DNA of 64,000 bases from positions 15,596,539 to 15,660,538 of the forward strand of contig OY987248.1 in NCBI GenBank assembly GCA_963920765.1, read 5' to 3'. This document shows, piece by piece, positions 50,863 through 61,269 of the stretch; the first letter of the stretch is position 1, and each line of letters starts with the position of its first letter. Made by a program: the position numbers and the translations under genes. This DNA is from Ulota crispa (lineage: Eukaryota > Streptophyta > Bryopsida > Orthotrichales > Orthotrichaceae). The notes beneath the pieces were generated by a model. It saw nothing but the letters and a program-made list of their open reading frames with translations, searched no databases and was not told where the DNA came from.

Positions 50863-51509
50863 ACCCCTAAATGTCCAAGGCACCCAATTTGGGTGTTTGC
50901 AAAACTTTGAAGACATATTAAATCTTATCAAATCACTATTTTTGATATTTTTCATTTGAACACAAGTTTGTTTTGAAGTCTATTTTCAACATCAAAAATC
51001 TGATTTTGAAAATGAATGTTCATGGTTTTTCTATTCAAGATTTTGTACAAGGTTTTCCACTGCAATCTTGAGTTTTTTAGTGTTGGAAGATCTTGAAAAT
51101 GAGCCTCAAATACACTAGAGCTTGGAGAAAAATCCGCATTAGAAATCCATCTAAAAAAATACAAGATTAGATTTTGAAAGCCGTAAATTGGTTGAGGTTA
51201 AACATGTAATGACCTAAAACCTCATATTTGTTTGATGACCAACTTTTTAGATTTGACATGTGAAATGAGGATTAGAAAACTTCAAGTCACTTTTGCAGTT
51301 TTAAAGCCCTCATGTTCAAACATTATAATCTTTCAAACTATAAGGGATATTGTTGTGCTTTCTTTTTCCATGTAATCTCTAACATGTCAAGTTTATATTT
51401 GTACGGTTACAATTTTAAAAAACTTGATGAGATTTATGAAAAGGTTGGTTGATTGTTCACTTTCTTGCAAATGCCAAGAAGTTCGGAAAGGTCTTGGGCA
51501 TTTAGGGGT
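50863..51509 (+). mobile_element. Family D element, copy 5, complete and uninterrupted
   Basis: Ends ACCCCTAAATGTCCAAGGCA and TTGGGCATTTAGGGGT with TTAA at both junctions. Length is 647 bp. Closest relative is D4. The best reference copy of this family in the window. Confidence 0.9.
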
Positions 51510-51597
51510 TAAAAGCTTCTCAAGTTCTAAATGGTACTCATATGAATATAGCCAACACTGTTGGTGGGCAGCATCCTTTAGGGGTTAATTGACTATA

Positions 51598-51903
51598 AGG
51601 TAGGAGCACCCATAAGCGTTAGTGTCCCCATAACCTTCACCTCTAAAATCTTGGAAAATCTATGGAAATGAATAGATGTGATTTCAAGAATGTACGACAT
51701 GTGAACATGAAAACTCAATGTTGGTTATGAGTGCATGGCAGTTTGCTCTTTAAAAATTCACAGCTTATTCTCACAATATCCAAATAATACATTTGAAAGT
51801 GCAAACTCATTATTGTTCTATAGGATCCTATAATTTGCTAGATGTTTATTAATAATTATTATGTTCAAAACCCTTAGTTTGACACTTATGGGTGCTCCTA
51901 CCT
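51598..51903. mobile_element. Family E miniature element, copy 3, best preserved
   Basis: Ends AGGTAGGAGCACCCATAAGC and GCTTATGGGTGCTCCTACCT-like (ACACTTATGGGTGCTCCTAC), flanked by TA at 51596-51597 and 51904-51905. Length is 306 bp, non-coding. Confidence 0.9.
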
Positions 51904-51905
51904 TA

Positions 51906-52909
51906 CATACGAGAAGATTTTGTCTTGAGACAAGACACCTTGAACAAGTTTGAGGTACCTTCCTCAAAAAGGAAGCCAATGACCAATGCTACATGGACAT
52001 AGCTGCTGCTTCCTTTTAGTGGACTTCTACTGGGGTTTCTCCCTTGGACTTTAAAGTTTACTTTCAGAAGGAACCAGAAGAACACTGAACTTGAATGGGA
52101 AGGAACATGACACAGGTAATAATGAGGATAGCTCACGGCAGGCTTTCCCAAAGAAGAAGCAGTCCAGGAAGCAGGTTACCTTTCCAGTCAAGCCATGAAT
52201 CCCAAGCTGGGAAGTGGGTACTCCAAAACAGAAGAGATGTTGACGGCCAACGGTGGGCACAACATTATTGTGGCCTGACAAGCCATTCTACATAATCATT
52301 TCGGCAGCTTCAGGATATCCAGATCTAACACAATCCGTTTTTAAGCTCATCTTTGAGTAATTTTCCAACAACAAGCCAAAAGTGCAGCAAAGGCTTATTT
52401 CTAGAAAAGCCACATCTCATGGCCCAACGCCAAGAAGTGCCATCCTGATGTTACAGCACATCAGGTACACGTGCAAAGTGCTGCTGCACGGCAAGTCACC
52501 GTGACCAATAAAGCCGTGACCATGACATGCAACAGACCCAAGTAACCAGCTTCAATGAGATCCACAAACTACCATGCCAAAGTAATCCACTCATATATAC
52601 ATCATCACCTATTCACCTTCACAACAATCATGCAGCAAAACAAACAAAAAAAAACACCAATATTTTCTTTCAAGTAACTATGTCGAAGTTTGAAAAAAAA
52701 CAAGGTAAAGATGCGGTAACATTACATGGAGACTAGTCCCTTGGAGGGCAAGGGTTGCCACATCTCATGAGCACCCTTCCAATTTACCAGGTATTCTCCC
52801 CTGTCAGGATATGGCATGTTCTACAAGGGACATAGAACCAAGTCAGTAGCTTTTTTCAAACTATACATTCTATACGAATATATTGCTGTTTCGGAAAGAG
52901 GAGAGAGTA
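51906..52909 (-). other. 3' flank and probable 3' UTR of the IBR5-like gene
   Basis: Balanced-composition DNA lies between the phosphatase stop and the end of repeat E3. Position 52722-52820 on the minus strand can be read as a short open segment behind an acceptor-like TAG, but the C-terminus encoded just upstream already matches the family end, so I treat this as untranslated. I could not place a polyadenylation site. Confidence 0.4.
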
Positions 52910-55156
52910 TCAAGAGCTATCCATGCTGTGATCCATTGCAGCTCTGGGTTCATGTCTGACTGCACCAAACACAAAATTAGAATTCGGGATGGCCGGGGTT
53001 CCAATGGAACCAAACAACGGTGCCTGGCCCAAAGAGTTGGGCATAGGATGTGCGAATGTTGGAACTAGGGTCTCGGGTGCAGGGACTGAGTACCCAATAC
53101 CAAAAGTGACGCCACCAGCAGTGCTGATTATAGGTGTGCTGGGCACATTGTTTCCAAATACTTCGCCCTCAAATTGCTGCAGTTGTTGCGCAACCGCTAC
53201 ACAACAAAAACCAGTAGCCTACGATCAGTATTGATACTTTCTAGAGCCTCCTGCTCTTTGTGTCTATATCATAGGTTTTCCACATAAAAGTAACATTCAC
53301 AACAATAATGCCTAAAGTGGGCGGCGAGGACTGCAAATTGACTTCAAGACCTAATCAGCTAAATCTCATGCACCAATTAAGCCATCCTCTACGATCCTCA
53401 TAATTCTGTAGCCTGATACCATATTGAGTCCAGATTGTAAGATTGTGCTGCGTGCAGGGTACAAAGAAAATGCAAGCCACACACCCGGAATCAATGCCTA
53501 AACTGCAACGTACAAGTCAAAAGGAAAATCCCCTCTGATCAGATTCAAAACAACAAAGGGAATCAGAAAAAAAGACTTTGATGAATAAAAACCGTACCTT
53601 GAGTAACGTTTATAGACGGTCTTCGATCTTTTACCCACTGATAGGATTGAGGTAGTCTCCATTGCTTGTGTTTCATCAGATAAGCGATAACCACAGCAGG
53701 AGATCTGTGGAGAGTAATTCTGCAGTTAAGTATGTACGTTGGAGCCCGAGTCATACTCATACTCTAGTGTAATATCCATTTAGATCCTTCTACAACTTCC
53801 AGTTTATCAAAAACAAAGTACTGAAGCATAAAAGCACAAAGAGTCACACACCTGCTTTGACCTGACATACAATGCACCAGCACCCGAGCTTTGTCCAGTC
53901 TCGCTTGTTCTATTAAGATCATAATTGCACAAAAAAATTGTAAGATAATTGCATGGTATTGCACACTGCACCACAGAAGCACTTTCACAAACATCCTCTA
54001 CTTCGGCAGTTCATCTGAGCCAAATTAGGGTTCTGAAGCGTACCAATAAACTCTAAACATTCTGTGAATGGTAGAGTCTTGTCTTCTTTGAGCGAGTGAT
54101 ACGTAAACGAGTTCTTGTACAGGTTCTGGCATGTTGGGACAGTCTGCAAAATCAACAGGTTGCACAATATCAAATAGGCATTTCCGTAGACCCGGTGCAT
54201 GTACACGAGGGTTAGACGAAACCTAATACGGCAAGAACGATGCAGTGCGTAAAGCACTGTAGAATTATCAGATTCATATACCTAGGAGATGTAATTTAGG
54301 GCAGAGAGGTGCTAGTGCATGTTCTAAGGAGAGAATGTACCAGTGGTGCACATTCAGAGGTGGTGTCCTCTAAGCAGCACTCATCCCTCTAATATCTGTA
54401 TGATGAAATTATAAACATCCTAGCCCTAAAAACCAGTTGAAACACAAGTGTATAAGGACTTTTGAAACCATTCCACATACAGTACCATGTAGCATCGTTA
54501 TATACGATAAATTAATGGATGTTAAAGACATGAATACCAAAGGAAATCGATGGGCTTTGACAGACCCCGAGTGTCAAGACGACGATCTTAGTCGTGCAAG
54601 ACGAAGCAAACTATCATTAAATACTTAAATTGAAACGAAGGCACTGCAAAAACAAAAATAACGACCATCGCCCGCGATGTGGAGAGGGTTCACTTTCTAA
54701 TCACAAGCAGTGGACCAATCGCTGCACCTACAATTACAGCTTCATAGCAACAAGAACAGACAGGTGCTGCATTTTCACTCTATTGTAGATATTTCCCTTG
54801 ACTCTTCACACTTGAAACATGCACAATTTCCACGTACGCAAATTCAAGCGCAACAAATGCTGGAATGGCACACTTTTATTGATTTTATAGAGTTGAAGGA
54901 GAAAGGGAACAAGAGCACGTACATTGAGGATCCGAGTGATGTTTTGCGCCTTGAGGAGCTCCGCACGCGATGCATTGTCATAGCTACCAAGATACAAGAA
55001 CTGTGGCAAGATCTCCGTGGAAAACGCACTTTGCTGCGGACCTTTCTCCGTCGCCTCTTGCAAACGGTGGCCACAGACACCACAGACCTCGCCGTCTTCG
55101 AACTTGTGGTAATGCCCGCAAACGAAGCACGGATTCTCCCTCTCACGTTTCCGCAT
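52910..55156 (-). CDS. IBR5: IBR5-like dual-specificity protein phosphatase, 5 exons, complete
   Basis: Dual-specificity (Tyr and Ser/Thr) phosphatase. Arabidopsis IBR5 modulates auxin and ABA responses and can act on MPK12. Exons on the minus strand: 55156-54923, 54143-54044, 53909-53852, 53704-53598, 53196-52910. All introns are GT-AG and phases fit, giving 261 aa against about 257 in Arabidopsis. The ATG at 55156 gives MRKRERENPC, the conserved IBR5 start. A Cys/His-rich N-terminal motif, with CxxC pairs at about residues 10-13 and 25-28, is followed by ILPQFLYLGSYDNASR. The catalytic HCMSGQSR (124-131) fits HCX5R, with Cys125 and Arg131; exons 3 and 4 join inside the codon for this Arg. 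The C-terminal tail is Pro/Ser/Gly-rich and ends in MDSS, like the MDGS end of the Arabidopsis protein, which supports this stop. No key residue is missing, so the gene looks functional. Confidence 0.97.
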
Positions 55157-56030
55157 CGTAGGAAACTCCAAATTGCAAGCTCGTCCTATCCCTAGGTCAC
55201 AACTTTTCTCTCTCTCTCTCTCTCCTCTTAAATCAGCTAAACATAACTCCCTCTCGTTAGCACAATTTCATATCCTTCATAAGACTTTCGATCGTAATAC
55301 TTTTGCTCTCACTTCCAGCCTAACCTGTTGTAGCTCCCGATATTCACAAACACGCATGTAAAATCAGCCGCGCCAATCGCCACACGATCCGGAACAACTC
55401 AACGACACGAACAGAAATCCCTAAACTATTCAAATAACCTAACACGTTGGAAAATCGGGATTTCTTATACACAACAAAATTGAAGAAGAGAACAAAAAAC
55501 TTGCAACCAAAACGGAAAAGCCAAAATTTCGGCCACAGGTCCGAGAAAACAAAACCGCGAAATCTCGAGAGAACTCCGACAAAAAGCCCTAAATGCTCGC
55601 CATGTTCCGGCGAACGAGAATCTCGACGCGGAAGAGAACAAATCCGAATTGCTATGAACAGAGAGAATCAGGAAACCCTAACAGCACGCACCATACGAGG
55701 AAGCAAATGCCGGCCTGGCGGAGCAGCAGAAGCAAACCACGCACGCTCCCCGTTTGTTTGAAAATGGCGGAGCCCATCCGACGGACGAGGGCCGTCTACA
55801 TCTGCATCGGACGGTGCACAAATGCTCGGAGGACGAACGAATGAAGTGTGGATGAATGAGGTCGTTACAGGTTGGTATCGGAGGGTGGTTGCTGTTCACA
55901 CAGGGACACTCTTGGATGCGGTTTCCGTTCCCGATGATGAGAACGTGCGAGTTCTCCTTCATGCTTCCCATGCAATCAATGTAATCATTACTTAAATATC
56001 TGTTCGATATCTTTTTCACCAATGAGCGGA
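55157..56030 (-). promoter_or_regulatory. 5' leader and promoter region of the IBR5-like gene
   Basis: Upstream of the phosphatase start the sequence is GC-richer than the spacer to its right. It contains a CT dinucleotide run at about 55207-55226 (GA on the transcribed sense), a common feature of plant 5' leaders. Further up, around 55590-55800, it is purine/pyrimidine biased with many CpG. Small frames occur on both strands, none recognisable. The change to AT-rich DNA near 56030 marks the probable outer limit. No TATA box is claimed. Confidence 0.5.
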
Positions 56031-56334
56031 CGTCATCAGTTGCGGTATTGAGTGTCCTTCCCTATGAAATTCCAATTTTCACTCAAGAATTGATTTTTAA
56101 GTTTTGAATTTTGAATCTAAATTCTTTAATACTGGAATGAAAAATATCGACTTTACCGGTATTCTGCAGGGGGCTGGAAGTACTGTACCCTAAAATATAA
56201 GAGGTAAATTAATTTCGAAATGTAGCAAACAAGTCAAGAAGGAAGGAGGAAGTCAACATTCATACATTTGTGTAAAGAAGGAGAAGGAAACAAGATTGGC
56301 AAGTGATTGCACAAAGACTTTTGGGTCTTAGATT
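56031..56334. other. Spacer upstream of the IBR5-like gene
   Basis: Nothing recognised. Confidence 0.35.
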
Positions 56335-56715
56335 CAAAAATATTAAAAAAAAAGAGGAAATATTTCAAAATAATTATAAATAGGGGCGTAATTTCAAAAT
56401 AATTTATAAATTTTGGTCATTTTTTGGTTTGGACATTGATTGATTTAGGTACGTCACATTAAATGCTAGTTAACTTTCAAAAAATTTAAAGGCTTCTCCT
56501 AATCAAGTCTAAATAAAGAAATTTTAGTAAAGGGGATGGCAACTTTTGGAGAGAATTCAAAAAAAATTGGATGTTAGCTAACATTTTATGCAATGTATCT
56601 AAATCAACCAATGTCCAAACCAAAAAAAACTACAAAAATTTACAAACTATTTTGAAATCGCACCCCTATTTGTAATTATTTTGAAAATGTGCCCCTTTCT
56701 TTAATATTTTTCATT
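56335..56715. repeat. Inverted repeat (hairpin), arms about 115-150 bp
   Basis: AAATAGGGGCG, TTTGGTTTGGACATTGATTG and GCTAGTTAAC on the left pair with GTTAGCTAAC, AATCAACCAATGTCCAAACC and CACCCCTATTT on the right. The outer limits are diffuse and no target duplication could be fixed. Non-coding. Confidence 0.82.
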
Positions 56716-57001
56716 TTCATGCCCCGATTTGTAATTTCCCCTAAAAAATAAAGTTCTTTACCTTTATTGGTTTAGGTACCCATTGTACCAACTGTGGTCA
56801 ACTAGAAGGACATAGTGTAAACCATTTTATGCACATACCCTTCTCCTTTGTTGGTCTTTTGATAAAAAGCCTCAATTTAAATCACTTTATGCATGTACCT
56901 CTTTCTTTCATGGGGGCCTCTACTAAGAGGACAAATGGGTCACTAGAAGTTACGCCATAACACTCTCTCACCCAATCAAAATGAGGGGCTCCAAAGGATT
57001 T

Positions 57002-57643
57002 CTCGGGGAGATCACTCCTTGTGATTTTATTGTATACACATGAGTTAAGAGGGTATTTGATGTAGGCTTATTTATCTAAAATATGGTATTTAAAATGAGT
57101 GTATTATTATATAAAAAGCTACGCAAATCCTATTTCTAATATCCTATGCTTTTTTTAAATTTTTTTCATTTGGTTTTTAAATGGGGCTATTTTATGTATA
57201 AATTTTGGTTGTTCAATTTTAGCTTATCTCCATTATTCATTAAAAAAAATCTTGCTTTCTATTACATATACACACATGATATTCACCATGAAACCAATAA
57301 CAAGCATATGAATTAAAGGGCTATTGTCCAAGTGGAATTTTTTATTAAAAAGTTTGTCGTATTTCTCAATTCTATTGCATGTATTTAAAATAATTTAGCA
57401 TGGAGAGCAAAAAACAACACTAAATTTCTTTACAACCTCTATTTGTGAAGGCTAATTTATTAATAAAAAGTCCTATTACCTATTGTATTTACATACCCTA
57501 TTTTATATATATTAAAATATTTAGTATTTCATGAACCCTATAGTAGCTCTACATAGTATATAAATGTTTTGTCCTTTGAATTAAATGGACCCTATCTTTT
57601 AACTCACGTGGTTCCTAAACCATAAGCTAGTAATCTCCCCGAG
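57002..57643. mobile_element. hAT-like element with 8-bp target duplication
   Basis: AAGGATTT occurs at 56994-57001 and again at 57644-57651, directly outside the inverted ends CTCGGGGAGATCACT and AGTAATCTCCCCGAG. A second shared motif, ATGAGTTAAGAGGG, is mirrored near 57595. Length is 642 bp. The interior is AT-rich with no transposase frame. Confidence 0.82.
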
Positions 57644-57651
57644 AAGGATTT

Positions 57652-59345
57652 ATTCTTTTATATATATAGATTTAGTTCTCTTTTATATTTGGCTTTAGAT
57701 TATTGGCCAAACCAATAGAATTACCTAATTTCTCAAATTTGACCATCCATTGGGTCATTAGTTGAATCATAAGATTTTTGTTGTAAGTTGACCCAAATGG
57801 TCTTGTTGATGGTATGGTCATTAATGTGACAAATGTTTGGAACCAAAGATTAAGGTCAATCCATAACTGACATAATTGAAATGAGCACAATATAGTATTC
57901 AATTCAAGAACATTGACCCAATTTGTTTATTTAGAATGAGAACACCAATAGGACCTTAAGGGTTTTATATTAGGACTCCATCTCAACTTTGGCCCAATTG
58001 ATGACCCACTAGATTATATATTGAATTAGTTCCCAATTTGGTTGAGGTCCTAATGTATAATGGTCCTTAGTGTTGTTTTGAACTACCTTCTCTTTTGTGA
58101 TCCTATCTTACAAATTTTATTTTGACCTGTAATTCAAAATAAATCTTAAAAATTGGACTTGTACATTAACTTACCAAAAATATATTCAAACAATTATCAT
58201 AGTGAGGTCATCATGTTTCAAATACATTTCAACAAATTTCACTTCAAATTATCAACAGTTTGTTGCAATGAAGTTCATAAAAAAAATTGAAAGTTCAAGT
58301 TTCAAATATTTTATTACTATACTTGTGACAGTATTGTAAGATATAATCATATGAACACAACTTATATTTAAAGTTCTACATTGGTTTTTCTCACATCAAC
58401 TCTAAAACATTACCCCATGTCACACTTTGTATACGGGAGAATAGTTTAGACTCAACAAAAGGTAGTGGAGAAGGGAGTTAGTAGAAAAATCAGAATCTAT
58501 ATTTGCATAATGATCCTAAAAGTTAATCTTGAGAATTTTGTGAGTGAAATTTTGGTATGATTGTTGCTATTGATGTATTACGTTATTACCTTAATGTGGC
58601 CTTCATTAGAACTGTTTTGCTCTAAGAGCAAAGTCCATGATGGAGTCCCAATCCTAGTCCAACCTCTCATTGCTACAATTTTTAAAATAAATCCAAGGCT
58701 TTAACACTAAGAGCCTAAATCATAAAGGCTTTAACGGTAGGAGCCTGAATTTTGAAGATTTTAATGAAGTTGCAGTTTTGATTCTATGTGATAGCAATGG
58801 CATTCAACCATTGATCCACTTTTGGGAATTCCTTTTTGTTGATAACCTCCAAAATCCTTCATAAGCTAGGGTGTTGCCCAAGATTAGTCTTTTCTTAAGT
58901 ATGGCCGTGGTGTTTTTTTGGGAATTGTCAGCCTTTTGTTGTCCACATTCTACTAGACAATTAATGAAGGATCTAACCCACATTGGTTCAAATTTGTTAG
59001 AATTGGCTAGAGTCAGATCCATTTTGCCCAAAAAAAAAATGCTTTGTTGTGACCGATATGATTTACATGTATCAAAAAATAAATAAGATCCCCATAAATA
59101 AGTGAAAAAAAAACCCTGAAAAATAATGAAAAATCACACAAACCAAGAAAACCAAAACATTCAAATAATTTGTAATTAACGAAGTGCTAGAGTACCAAAA
59201 ACTGTCAAAAAATGATTAAAAGGAAAAGGGAAAGAAAATAAACCGAACGAACCCATGGGCAGTAGTGCACCATAGAAAAAAGATTCTTGGAAAGTTATAT
59301 TAGTGATTTGACTATCTATGAAATATACGCATATAATAAATTTAT
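57652..59345. other. AT-rich spacer, no gene
   Basis: No coding region or element with target duplication recognised. Confidence 0.4.
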
Positions 59346-59645
59346 GGGAAAATTTCACTGGTATTCCTGAAGTTTGCAATATTTTCATAGATACCCATAT
59401 TTTTTCAGAAATCACACAAACATTCCTGAACCATGATTTTTAGGCATTTGTTTGTTGTGCTTGTATTTTCTTCTTGACCAATATTAAAGAAGGGAATGTA
59501 ATGAAACAAAAAAGAAACAACTTGTGCACAAGGAAGAAGGGAAGTGGCATGCTCAACAAAATAAATGTTTGAAATTTTTGGTCCAAATGCATTTGTGTAA
59601 TTTTTGAAAAATCTTTGCAAACTTTGGGGTATCCATCAGGGTTCT
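59346..59645. mobile_element. Foldback element H, copy 3 (decayed right end)
   Basis: Opens GGGAAAATTTCACTGGTATT and shares AATATTTTCATAGATACCCA and AGAAGGGAAGTGGCATGC with H1. The right end (GGGGTATCCATCAGGG) has lost its tip and no 9-bp duplication remains. Confidence 0.78.
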
Positions 59646-60479
59646 TTTTTTGGTTTTGGATTAGCATCTTCTTTGTAGATATGGTCACATGATTTTTTTT
59701 GAATGCAAAATTAGGCTCCAAGTGTTTACACTTTGAGCTTGTTGATTGTAACCAAATTTTTCTAAAGTAAAAAAACTATTGTTGCAATAATGAATTTTTT
59801 GAAAATGTGGGTTAGGAAACTCAAAAATTTATAACAAAAGAGACATCATCTCAAAGAAACTTATGGGCAGCTTGATCTCCAAATAATATGGCTCCACATG
59901 GCATGAAAGTCAAACATATTGTTTTCTACCTAAGTTTGTAGTTGACTAGTTACAAACAACAACATATTATTTTTTCTAATGCATGACAGGCATTTAGATT
60001 TGGAACATTGAGCGACATTTGACAACAAGATGTTATTTCTTCTTCATTTTCTTGTATAGGGGGAAGCTGCAATTATTTTTTTGTATCATTTTAGCTTTCA
60101 AAGCCTTCAAAAGAAAACCCTATCTAAAATATATAATTAAAAATTCTTAATCTAGTTTTTTTCCATATACATACAAAGAGAAAATTTAAATGAAATAGAC
60201 ACTTTTTAATCACTTTTTTTAAATATAAAACTAATCCTTCTAACACTAATATAAAAATAACTTGATATTACAAAAAGAGGAAAAAAAGAAGAGAAAGGAA
60301 GATAAAATTAGTCTTTTTATATTAAAAAAATCCAATTTCCAAAACAACTAATTCCAAAGAAACATATCATCTTTTCTATGCTCCCTCAAAAACTATAATT
60401 TGTTACCACATTTTATTAATATTTAAATTGAGAAAAGGTACTTTTTTGTTATCCAAGTAGTATTCCCTACAATCATCAC
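59646..60479. other. AT-rich spacer upstream of the LUL promoter region
   Basis: No gene or element recognised; A/T-run rich at 60170-60320. Confidence 0.4.
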
Positions 60480-61269
60480 TCAAGTTTCTCGAAGACTCGA
60501 TTCTCGTCCATGACTCGCCGAAACCTCAACATCTTCGTCCACGTCTCCCAGCCTCCGTCCGTCCGTCCCACTCCGAACGAGCATCTCTCATTCCCGTCGT
60601 ACACAACCACCCAGATGAATGCAGATGAACGGATCTGGATGAACTAATGCAAGCCCCTCTGTTTCGACACCTCACTGCCCACAGCATCCTTCACTCGGTT
60701 CCATGCTCACGCGCTCGCCAAGGTCCCCCGGCCTGCCTTTCTTCGACCACTCGCCGCTACTTCGCAACCGATATTTCTGGCCACCAACGCACACCGCAAC
60801 CTGCCATCACACTTGCACGGCACGCTGAATTCCCTTCAGTTTTTGAAATCAACTCTCGGCGTGCCTTATGGAGGAAGTTGTCGGGGTTTGAAGCTCTTTA
60901 GTTTAGAATACTGCACGCGGAGTTGAAAAGATCGCACCAAAACAGCGTCGGTTTATGTGGCGATGATTTTACTTCGAAGTGATTCAGAAACGTGAGTAGA
61001 ATTGAGGCGAGGAGAGTCGGATCGGAGCTTGTTAGGGTTACGCCAAATGGAGAGTGGTCGGCGTGGACGGCGTTCTGGTTTTGTCAGATACTGCTATTGT
61101 TAGTGTGAAAGAAGCGCGGGAGAAAATATTGAAAGATTGAGAAAGAGAGAGAAAGAGAGCGAGAGAGAGAGAATGGTAGGAATTGGTCAAGGATTGATTT
61201 GAATTTCGGTGTTTAGAGGAGAAATTTTGGAAGAATTTTGTGATTTGAGTGTGTTTTGGGAGGAGCTTC
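60480..61269 (+). promoter_or_regulatory. Promoter and 5' leader of the LUL gene
   Basis: GC rises abruptly near 60480 and stays high to the start codon. A GA-rich tract at about 61137-61173 sits roughly 100 bases before the ATG and is typical of plant leaders. An 84-codon frame with a true ATG at 60647-60901 lies in this region. It could be an upstream ORF if transcription starts that early, but it matches no family I know. No core promoter element is claimed. Confidence 0.55.

Noticed and set aside
52722-52820. Possible extra coding exon after the phosphatase stop (open reading segment behind a TAG acceptor)
   Set aside because: Exon 5 already ends with the family-typical C-terminus and a stop; joining would need an unsupported donor.
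55447-55844. Plus-strand frames of 83-104 codons upstream of the phosphatase
   Set aside because: They lie antisense to its leader, have no recognisable protein, and composition explains the open frames.
60647-60901. 84-codon plus-strand ATG frame before LUL
   Set aside because: No homology recognised; at most an upstream ORF, so not annotated as a gene.
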